A stretch of DNA of 64,000 nt, taken from positions 12,032,157 through 12,096,156 of the forward strand of contig NW_027480429.1 in NCBI RefSeq assembly GCF_051401765.1, read 5' to 3'. The translations under genes and the position numbers were made by a program. Under the pieces are notes generated by a model. The model saw only the letters and a list, made by a program, of their open reading frames with translations, did not search any database and was not told the origin of the DNA. This stretch comes from Calliopsis andreniformis (taxonomy: Eukaryota; Arthropoda; Insecta; Hymenoptera; Andrenidae). The stretch's first letter is position 1. The number at the start of each line of letters is the position of its first letter. Shown here one piece after another: positions 50,431-61,300 of the stretch.

Positions 50431-51699
50431 CCAGATCAAACAGTTAGGGCCTTAGAAGTCAACGCCCGAAGCATAAAACACAAAATAAATAGAACAGTTT
50501 TTCCATCGTATAAAACGAACAATAGCAACCAGTGTCAAAGTTATGGTCATTTCTACGTTCCGGGCAACCTAGGCTTCACCCCAGGGCGTTGTTCCACCAG
50601 ATCGAATAGTTAGGGCCTAAGAAGTGAACGCCAGCAGCATAAAATACACTATAAATACAACAGTTCTTCCATCATATAAAACGAATAATTGCAACCAGTA
50701 TGAAAGTTATGGTCATTTCTACGTTCCGGGCAACCTAGGCTTCACTCTATGGCTTTCTTCCACCACATCGAATAGCTGCGGCCTCAGAAGTCAACGCCTG
50801 AAGCATAAAATACAATAAAAATACAACAGACTTTCCATCCTATAACAGGCATAATTGCAACCCGTGTGAAAGTGATGGTCATTTGTACGTTCCTGGCATC
50901 CTAGGCTTCACTCTAGGGCGTTGTTCCACCAGATCGAATTGTTAGGGCCTAAGAAGTCAACGCCAGAAGCATAAGATACAATATAAATATAACAGTTTTT
51001 CCATCGTATAGAACGAAGAATGGCAACCAGTGTGAAAGTTATGGTCATTTCTACGTTCCGGGCAACCTAGGCTTCACTCTAGGTCGTTGCTCCACCAGAT
51101 CAAACAGCTTAGGCCTTAGAAGTCAACGCCCGAAGTATAAAATACAAAATAAATAGAACAGTTTTTCCATTGTATAAAACGAATAATTGCTACCAGTGTA
51201 AAAGTTATGGTCATTTCTACGTTCCGGGCAACCTAGGCTTCACCCTAGGGCGTTGTTCCACCAGATCGAATAGTTAGGGCCTAAGAAGTGAACGCCAGAA
51301 GCATAAAATACATTATAAATACAACAGTTTTGCATCATATAAAACGAGTAATTGCAACCAGTATGAAAGTTGTGGTCATTTCTACTTTCCGGGCAACCTA
51401 GGCTACACCCTAGGGCGTTGCTCCAACAGATTGAATAGTTAGGGCCTTAGAAGTCAATGCCCGAAGCATAAAATGCAATAAAAATACAACAGTTTTTCCA
51501 TCATATAATCGGAATAATTGCAACCAGTTTGAAAGTGATTGTCATTTCTACGTTCCGGGCACCCTCGGCTTCACTCTAGGGCGTTGCTCCACCAGATCAA
51601 ACAGTTAGGGCCTTAGAAGTCAACGCCCGAAGCATAAAACACAAAATAAATAGAACAGTTTTTCCATCGTATAAAACGAATAATAGCAACCAGTGTCAA

Positions 51700-52120
51700 A
51701 GTTATGGTCATTTCTACGTTCCTGGCAACCTAGGCTTCACCCAAGGGCGTCGTTCCACCAGATGGAATAGTTAGGGCCTAAGAAGTCAACGCCAGAAGCA
51801 TTAAATACGATATGAATACAACAGCTTTTCCATCGTATAAAACGAATAATTGCAACCAGTGTGAAAGTTATTGTCATTTCTACGTTCCGGGCAACCTAGG
51901 CTTCACTCTAGGGCGTCGCTCCACCAGATAGAATAGTTAGGGCCTTAGAAGTCAATGCCCGAAGCATAAAATACGAAATAAATAGAACAGTTTTTCCATT
52001 GTATGAAACGAATATTTGCAACCTGTGTGAAGGTTATGGTCATATCTACGTTTCGGGCAACCTAGGCTTCACTGTAGGGTGTTGCTCCACCAGATCAAAT
52101 AGGTAGGGCCATAGAAGTCA
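51700..52120. repeat. Block recurring at 54,024 (offset 2,324 bp)
   Basis: The run TTCCTGGCAACC, CACCCAAGGGCGTCGTTCC, GCATTAAATACGATATG, CGTCGCTCCACCAGATAG and GGTTATGGTCATATC recurs in order at 54,024-54,444, fourteen monomers on. Confidence 0.8.
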
Positions 52121-52213
52121 TCGCCCGAAGCATAAAATACAATAAATATAGAAGAGTTTTTCTATCGTATAAGAGGAATAATAGCAATCAGTGTGAGAGT
52201 AATGGTCATTTCT

Positions 52214-55200
52214 ACGTTCCGGGCAACCTAGGCTTCCCTCTAGGGTGTTGTTCCACCAGATCGGATTGCTAGGGCCTTAGAAGTCAACGCCCAAAGCATA
52301 AAATACAATAAAAGTACAACAGTTTTTCCATCATATAGCATGAATAATTGCAATCAGTGTGAAAGTAATGATCATTTCGACGTTTCGGGCATCCTAGATT
52401 TAACTGTGGGGCATTGCTCCACCAGATCGAATACGTAGGACCTTAGAAGTCAGCGCCAGAAGCATATAGTACAATAAAAATGCAACAGTTTGTCCATCGT
52501 ATAACAGGAATAATTGCAACCAGTGTGAAAGTGATGGTCATTTCAACGTTTCGGGCAACCTAGGCTTCACTCTAGGGCGTTGCTCCGCCAGATCGAATAG
52601 TTAGGGCCTGAGAAGTCAGAGCCAGTAGCATAAAATACAATATAAATACAACACCTTTTCCATCGTATAACTGGAATAATTGCAACCAGTGTTAAAGTTA
52701 TGGTCAATTCTACGTTCCGGACAACCTAGGGTTCATTCTAGGGCGTAGCTCCACTTGATCGAATAGTTAGGGCCTTAGAAGTCAACGCCAGAAGCATAAA
52801 ATACGATATAGATACAACAGTTTTTCCATCGTATAACAGGAATAATTGCAACCAGTGTGAAAGTTATGGTCATTTCTACGTTCCGTGCAACCTAGGCTTC
52901 ACTCTAGGTCGTTGGTCCACTAGACCGAATAGTTTGGACCTATGAAGTCAACGCCAGAAGCATAAAATACAATATATATACAACAGTTTTTCCATCGTAT
53001 AAAGCGAATAATTGCAACCAGTGTGAAAGTACTGGTCATTTCTACGTTCCGTGTAACCTAGGCTTCACTCTAGGGCGTTGCTCCACCACATAGAATAGTT
53101 AGGGCCTAAGAAGTGAACGCCAGCAGCATAAAATACAATATAAATACAACAGTTCTTCCATCATATAAAACGAGTAATTGCAACCAGTATGAAAGTTATG
53201 GTCATTTCTACGTTCCGGGCAACCTAGGCTTCACTCTGTGGCGTTCTTCCACCACATCGAATGGCTACGGCCTCAGAAGTCAACGCCTGAAGCATAAAAT
53301 ACAATTAAAATAGAACAGCCTTTCCATCCTATAACAGGGATAATTGCAACCCGTGTGAAAGTGATGGTCATTTGTACGTTTCAGGCAACCTAGACTTCAC
53401 TCTAGGGCGTTGTTCCACCAGATCGAATTGTTAGGGCCTAAGAAGTCAACGTCAGAAGCATAAGATACAATATAAATATAACTGTTTTTCCATCGTATAG
53501 AACGAATAATAGCATCCAGTGTGAAGGTTATGGTCATTTCTACGTTCCGGGCAACCTAGGCTTCACTCTAGGGCGTGGCTCCACCAGATCAAACAGTTAG
53601 GGCCTTAGAAGTCAACGCCCGAAGCATAAAATACAAAATAAATAGATCAGTTTTTCCATCGTATAAAACGAATAATTGCTACCAGTGTAAAAGTTATGGT
53701 CATTTCTACGTTCCGGGCAACATAGGCTTCACCCTAGGGCGTTGTTCCACCAGATCGAATAGTTAGGGCCTAAGAAGTGAACGCCAGAAGCATAAAATAC
53801 AATATCAATACAACAGTTTTTCATTCGTATAAAACGAATAATTGCAACCAGTGTGAAAGTGATGGTCGTTTCTACGTTCGGCGCAACCTAGTCTTCACTC
53901 TAGGGCGTTGTTCCACCAGATCGAATAGTTACGGCCTTAGAAGTCAACGCCCGAAGTATAAAATACAAAATAAATAGAACAGTTTTTCCATTGTATGAAA
54001 CGAATAATTGCTACCAGTGTGAAAGATATGGTCATTTCTACGTTCCTGGCAACCTAGGCTTCACCCAAGGGCGTCGTTCCACCAGATGGAATAGTTAGGG
54101 CCTAAGAAGTCAACGCCAGAAGCATTAAATACGATATGAATACAACAGCTTTTCCATCGTATAAAACGAATAATTGCAACCAGTGTGAAAGTTATTGTCA
54201 TTTCTACGTTCCGGGCAAACTAGGCTTCACTCTAGGGCGTCGCTCCACCAGATAGAATAGTTAGGGCCTTAGAAGTCAACGCCCGAAGCATAAAATACGA
54301 AATAAATAGAACAGTTTTGCCATTGTATGAAACGAATATTTGCAAGCTGTGTGAAGGTTATGGTCATATCTACGTTTCGGGCAACCTAGGCTTCACTGTA
54401 GGGTGTTGCTCCACCAGATCAAATAGGTAGGGCCATAGAAGTCAACGCCCGAAGCATAAAATACAATATAAATACAACAGTTCTTCCATCATATAAAACG
54501 AGTAATTGCAACCTGTATGAAAGTTATGGTCATTTCTACGTTCCGGGAAACCTAGGCTTCACTCTATGGCGTTCTTCCACCACATCGAATAGCTACGGCC
54601 TCAGAAGTCAACGCCTGAAGCATAAAATACAATAAAAATACAACAGTCTTTCCATCCTATAACAGGAATAATTGCAACCCGTGTGAAAGTGATGGTCATT
54701 TGTACGTTCCAGGCAACCTAGGCTTCACTCTAGGGCGTTGTTCCACCAGATCGAATTGTTAGGGCCTAAGAAGTCAACGACAGAAGCATAAGGTACAATA
54801 TATATATAATAGTTTTTCCATCGTATAGAACGAATAATAGCATCCAGTGTGAAAGTTATGGTGATTTCTACGTTCCGGGTAACCTAGGCTTCACTCTAGG
54901 GCGTTGCTCCACCAGATCAAACAGTTAGGGCCTTAGAAGTAAACGGCCGAAGCATAAAATACAAAATAAATAGAACAGTTTTTCCATCGTATGAAACGAA
55001 TAACAGCAACCAGTGTCAAAGTTATGGTCATTTCTACGTTCCGGGCAACCTAGGCTTCACCCCAGGGCGTTGTTCCACCAGATCGAATAGTTAGTGCCTA
55101 AGAAGTCAACGCCGGAAGCATAAAATGCAATAAAAATACAACAGTTTTTCCATCGTATAAAAGAATTAATTGCAACCAGTTTGAAAGTGATGGTCATTCC

Positions 55201-58200
55201 TACGTTCCGGGCAACGTAGGCTTCACACTAGCGCGTTGCTCCACCAGATCGAATAGTTAGGGCCTTAGAAGTCAACGCCAGAAGCATAAAATACAATAAA
55301 GATGCAACATCTTTTCCATCATATAAAACGAATAATTTCAACCAGTGTGAATGTTATGGTCATTTCTACATTCCGAGCAACCTAGGCTTCACTCTGGGGC
55401 GTTGACCCAACAGATTGAATAGTTAGGGCCTAAGAAGTGAACGCCAGCAGCATAAAATACAATATAAATACAACAGTTCTTCCATCATATAAAACGAATA
55501 ATTGCAACCAGTATGAAAGTTATAGTCATGTCTGCGTTCCGGGCAACCTAGGCTTCACTCTATGGCGTTCTTCCACCACATCGAATGGCTACGGCCTCAG
55601 AAGTCAACGCCTGAAGCATAAAATACAATTAAAATAGAACAGTCTTTCCACCCTATAACAGGAATAATTGCAACCCGTGTGAAAGTGATGGTCATTTGTA
55701 CGTTTCAGGCAACCTAGGCTTCACTCTAGGGCGTTGTTCCACCAGATCGAATTGTTAGGGCCTAAGAAGTCAACGCCAGAAGCATAGGATACAATATAAA
55801 TATAACAGTTTTTCCATCGTATAAAACGAATAATTGCTATCACTGTGAAAGTTAGAGTAAATTCTACGTTCCGGGCAACCTAGGCTTTACTCTAGGGCGT
55901 TGCTCCACCAGATAAAACAGTTAGGGCCTTAGAAGTCAACGCCCGAAGCATAAAATACAAAATAAATAGAACTGTTTTTCCATTGTATAAAACGAATAAT
56001 TGCTACCAGTATGAAAGTTATGGTCATCTCTACGTTCCGGGCAACCTAGGCTTCACTCTATGGCGTTCTTCCACCACATCGAATGGCTACGGCCTCAGAA
56101 GTCAACGCCTGAAGCATAAAATACAATTAAAATAGAACAGTCATTCCACCCTATAACAGGAATAATTGCAACCAGTGTGAAAGTTATGGTCATTTCTACG
56201 TTCCGGGCAACCTAGGATTCACTCTGTGGCGTTGGTCCACCAGATGGAATAGTTAGGGCCTAAGAAGTCAACGCCAGAAACATTAAATACGATATAAATA
56301 CAACAGCTTTTCCATCGTATAAAACGAATAATTGCAACCAGTGTGAAAGTTATGGTCATTTCTACGATCCGGGCAACCTAGGCTTCGCTCTAGGGCGTTG
56401 CTCCACCAGATCGAATAGTTAGGGCCTTAGAAGTCAACGCCGGAAGCATAAAATACAATCAAAATATAGCAGCTTTTCCATCGTGTAATGGGAACAATTG
56501 CAGCCAGTGTCAAGGTGATGGTCATTTCTACGTTCCGGGCAACCTAGGCTTCACTCTAGGGCGTTGCTCCACCAGATCGAATAGATAGGGACTTAGAATT
56601 CAACGCCAGAAGCATAAAATACAATATAAGTACAACAGTTTTTCCATTGTATAAAACGAATAATTGCAACCAGTGTGAAAATTATGGTCATTTCTACGTT
56701 CCGGGATACATAGGCTTCACTCTTGGACGCTGCCTCACCAGATCGAATAGCTAGGACCTTAGAAGTCGAAGCCAGAAGCAGAAAATACAATAAAAATGCA
56801 ACAGTTTTTTCATTGTATAGCATGAATAATTGCAACCAGTGTGAAAGGAATGATCATTTCGGCGTTTCGGGCATCCTAGACTTTACTCTGAGGCATTGCT
56901 CCACAAGATTGAATAGCTAGGGCCTAAGAAGTGAACGCCAGATGCATAAAATACAATATAAATACAGCAGCTTTTTCCATCGTATAAAACGAATAATTGC
57001 AAACAGTGTGAAAGTAATGGTCATTTCTACGTCCCGGCCAACGTAGGCTTCACTCTAGAGCGTGTCTCCACCAGATCGAATAGTTAGGGCCTTAGAAGTC
57101 AACGCCAGAACCTTAAAATACAATAAAGATGCAACAGATTTTCCATCGTATAACAGGAATAAATGCATCCAGTGTGAAGGTAATGGTATGTTCTACGTTC
57201 CGGATAACCTAGGCTTCACTCTAGGTCTGTGCTCCACCAGATCAAATAGTTTAGGCCTAAGAAGTCAACGCCAGAAGCATAAAATACAATATAAATACAA
57301 CAGCTTTTCCATCGTATATAACGTATATTTGCAAACAGTGTGAAAGTAATGGTCATTTCTATGTTCCGGGCAACCTGGGCTTCACTCTAGGGCGTTGCTC
57401 CACCAGATCGAATAGATAGGGACTTAGAATTCAACGCCAGGAGCATAAAATACAATACAAGTACAACAGTTTTTCCATTGTATAAAACGAATAATTGCAA
57501 CCAGTGTGAAAGTTATGGTTATTTCTACGTTCCGGGCAACATAGGCTTCACTCTTGGACGTTGCCCCACCAGATCGAATAGCTAGGACTTTAGAAGTCGA
57601 AGCCAGAAGCAGAAAATACAATAAAAATGCAACAGTTTTTTCATCGTATAGCATGAATAATTGCAACCAGTGTGAAAGGAATGATCATTTCGGCGTTTCG
57701 GGCGTCCTAGACTTTACTCTGAGGCATTGCTCCATCAGATAGAATAGTTAGGGCCTAAGAAGTGAACGCCAGATGCATAAAACACAATATAAATGCAGCA
57801 GCTTTTCCATCGTATAAAACGAATAATAACAACCAGTGTGAAAGTTATGGTCTTTTCTACGTTCCGGGCAACCTAGGCTTTACTCTAGGGCGTTCCTCCA
57901 CCAGATCGAATAGTTAGGGCCTTAGTAGTGAACGCCAAAAGCATAAAATACAACAAAAATGCAATAGTTTTTCCATCGCATAAAACGAATAATAACAACC
58001 AGTGTGAAAGTTATGGTCTTTTCTACGTTCCGGGCAACCTAGGCTTCACTCTAGGGCGTCGCTCCACCAGATAGAATACTTAGGGCCTTAGAAGTCAACG
58101 CCCGAAGCATAAAATACAAAGTAAATAGAACAGTTTTTCCATTGTATAAAACCAATAATTGCTACCAGTGTGAAAGTTATGGTCATTTCTACGTTCCGGG

Positions 58201-58310
58201 CAACCTAGGTTTCACTCTATGGCGTGTGTCCACCAGATCGAATAGTTTGGGCCTAAGACGTCAAAGCCAGAAGCATAAAATGCAATATAAATACAACACA
58301 TTTTCCATCG
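52214..58310. repeat. Satellite domain 7: diverged monomers with local duplications
   Basis: About 37 monomers between the two copies of the long segmental duplication. They are more varied than domain 6. They include copies of pieces of it (53,093-53,583; 54,024-54,444) and a CAGCAGCATAAA monomer at 55,437. The older CATGAATAATTGC/GGCATCCTAG subtype also occurs, near 52,335, 56,820 and 57,650. No gene, RNA gene or mobile element is visible. Confidence 0.85.
56560..57771. repeat. 831-bp (5-monomer) duplication
   Basis: 56,560-56,940 corresponds to 57,391-57,771 at an offset of 831 bp. Shared are GATAGGGACTTAGAATTC, CACTCTTGGACG, AGTCGAAGCCAGAAGCAG, TATAGCATGAATAATTGC and TCATTTCGGCGTTTCGGGC. 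The copies show several substitutions (for example GGATACATAGG versus GCAACATAGG), so this event is older than the 46.5/58.3 kb duplication. Confidence 0.78.
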
Positions 58311-61300
58311 TATAACAGGAATAATTGCAACCCGTGTGAAAGTGATGGTCATTTCAACGTTCCGGGTAGCCTAGGCTTCACTCTAGGGCGTTGTTGCACC
58401 AGATCGAACCGTTGGGGCCTAAGAAGGCAACGCCAGAAGCATAAAATACAATATAAATATAACAGCTTTTCCATCGTATAAAACGAATAATAGCAACCAG
58501 TGTGAAAGTTATGGTCATTTCTACGTTCCGGGCAACCTAGGCTTCACCCCAGGGCGTTGTTCCACCAGATCGACTAGTTAGGGCCTAAGAAGTGAACGCC
58601 AGCAGCATAAAATACAATATAAATACAACAGTTCTTCCGTCATATAAAACGAATAATTGCAACCAGTATGAAGGTTATGGTCATTTCTACGTTCCAGGCA
58701 ACCTAGGCTTCACTCTAGGGCGTTGTTCCACCAGACCGAATTGTTAGGGCCTAAGAAGTCAACGCCAGAAGCATAAGATACAATATAAATATAACAGTCT
58801 TTCCATCGTATAGAACGAATAATAGCATCCAGTGTGAAAGTTATGGTCATTTCTACGTTCCGGGCAACCTAGGCTTCACTCTAGGGCGTTGCTCCACCAG
58901 ATCAAACAGTTAGGGCCTTAGAAGTCAACGCCCGAAGCATAAAACACAAAATAAATAGAACAGTTTTTCCATCGTATAAAACGAATAATAGCAACCAGTG
59001 TCAAAGTTATGGTCATTTCTACGTTCCGGGCAACCTAGGCTTCACCCCAGGGCGTTGTTCCACCAGATCGAATAGTTAGGGCCTAAGAAGTGAACGCCAG
59101 CAGCATAAAATACACTATAAATACAACAGTTCTTCCATCATATAAAACGAATAATTGCAACCAGTATGAAAGTTATGGTCATTTCTACGTTCCGGGCAAC
59201 CTAGGCTTCACTCTATGGCGTTCTTCCACCACATCGAATAGCTGCAGCCTCAGAAGTCAACGCCTGAAGCATAAAATACAATAAAAATACAACAGTCTAT
59301 CCATCCTATAACAGGCATAATTGCAACCCGTGTGAAAGTGATGGTCATTTCAACGTTCCGGGTAGCCTAGGCTTCACTCTAGGGCGTTGTTGCACCAGAT
59401 CGAACCGTTGGGGCCTAAGAAGGCAACGCCAGAAGCATAAAATACAATATAAATATAACAGCTTTTCCATCGTATAAAACGAATAATAGCAACCAGTGTG
59501 AAAGTTATGGTCATTTCTACGTTCCGGGCAACCTAGGCTTCACCCCAGGGCGTTGTTCCACCAGATCGACTAGTTAGGGCCTAAGAAGTGAACGCCAGCA
59601 GCATAAAATACAATATAAATACAACAGTTCTTCCATCATATAAAACGAATAATTGCAACCAGTATGAAGGTTATGGTCATTTCTACGTTCCAGGCAACCT
59701 AGGCTTCACTCTAGGGCGTTGTTCCACCAGACCGAATTGTTAGGGCCTAAGAAGTCAACGCCAGAAGCATAAGATACAATATAAATATAACAGTCTTTCC
59801 ATCGTATAGAACGAATAATAGCATCCAGTGTGAAAGTTATGGTCATTTCTACGTTCCGGGCAACCTAGGCTTCACTCTAGGGCGTTGCTCCACCAGATCA
59901 AACAGTTAGGGCCTTAGAAGTCAACGCCCGAAGCATAAAACACAAAATAAATAGAACAGTTTTTCCATCGTATAAAACGAATAATAGCAACCAGTGTCAA
60001 AGTTATGGTCATTTCTACGTTCCGGGCAACCTAGGCTTCACCCCAGGGCGTTGTTCCACCAGATCGAATAGTTAGGGCCTAAGAAGTGAACGCCAGCAGC
60101 ATAAAATACACTATAAATACAACAGTTCTTCCATCATATAAAACGAATAATTGCAACCAGTATGAAAGTTATGGTCATTTCTACGTTCCGGGCAACCTAG
60201 GCTTCACTCTATGGCGTTCTTCCACCACATCGAATGGCTGCAGCCTCAGAAGTCAACGCCTGAAGCATAAAATACAATAAAAATACAACAGTCTTTCCAT
60301 CCTATAACAGGCATAATTGCAACCCGTGTGAAAGTAATGGTCATTTGTACGTTTCAGGCATCCTAGGCTTCACTCTAGGGCGTTGTCCCACCAGATCGAA
60401 TTGTTAGGGCCTAAGAAGTCAACGCCAGAAGCATAAGATACAATATATATATAACAGTTTTTCCATCGTATAGAACGAATAATAGCAACCAGTGTGAAGG
60501 TTATGGTCATTTCTACGATCCGGGCAACCTAGGTTTCGCTCTAGGGCGTTGCTACACCAGATCGAATAGCTAGGGACTTGGAATTCAACGCCAGAAGAAT
60601 AAAACACAATATAAGTACAACCGTTTTTCCATTGTATAAAATGAATAATTGCAAATATTGTGAAATTAATGGTCATTTCTACGTTCCGGGCAACCTAGGC
60701 GTCACTGTAGGGCGTTGCTCCACCACAGCTAATAGCTACGGCCTAAGAAGGCAACGCCAGAAGCATAAAATACAATATAAGTATAACAGTTTTTCCATCG
60801 TATAAAACGAATAATAGCAACCAGTGTGAAAGTGATTGTCATTTCAACGTTCCGGGTAACCTAGGCTTCACTCTAGGGCGTTGTTGCACCAGATCGAACC
60901 GTTGGGGCCTAAGAAGGCAACGCCAGAAGCATAAAATACAATATAAGTATAACAGTTTTTCCATCGTATAAAACGAATAATAGCAACCAGTATGAAAGTT
61001 GTGGTCATTTCTACTTTCCGGGCAACCTAGGCTACACCCTAGGGCGTTGCTGCAACAGATTGAATAGTTAGGGCCTTAGAAGTCAACGCCAGAAGCATAA
61101 AAAACAATATAAATACAACAGCTTTTCCACCGTATAAAACGAATAATTGCAACAAGTATGAAAGTTGTGGTTATTTCTACGTTCCGGGCAACCTAGGTTT
61201 CACTCTAGGGCGTTGCTCCACCAGATCGAATAGTGAGGGCCTTAGAAGTAAACGCCCGAAGCATAAAATACGTTACAAAATACAACAGCTTTTCCATCGT

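Larger units (their letters stand above)
39290..52213. repeat. Satellite domain 6: variable-length HOR array
   Basis: About 78 monomers organised as successive copies of one HOR. Two marker monomers recur in fixed order. One has TTGGGACCAGTG followed by CATCTCGAGCAACC, at 39,730, 41,391, 43,717, 46,374 and 49,529. The other has AATTGCAAATATTGTG with GGCGTCACTGTAGGGCG, near 40,725, 43,050, 45,708 and 48,863. A GAACGCCAGCAGCATAAA monomer recurs many times. Marker spacing is 1,661, 2,326, 2,657 and 3,155 bp, or 10, 14, 16 and 19 monomers. Confidence 0.9.
46524..52213. repeat. Long segmental duplication, copy 1 (5,690 bp visible)
   Basis: This segment matches 58,311-64,000 at a constant offset of 11,787 bp (71 monomers). 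At every private variant I spot-checked the two agree (near 46,850, 47,510, 48,550, 49,050, 50,228, 51,535 and 52,100), and I found no difference. The left breakpoint falls in the CCATCSTATAACAGG part of the monomer, where the upstream sequences stop matching. The right end is not reached in the window. Confidence 0.93.
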
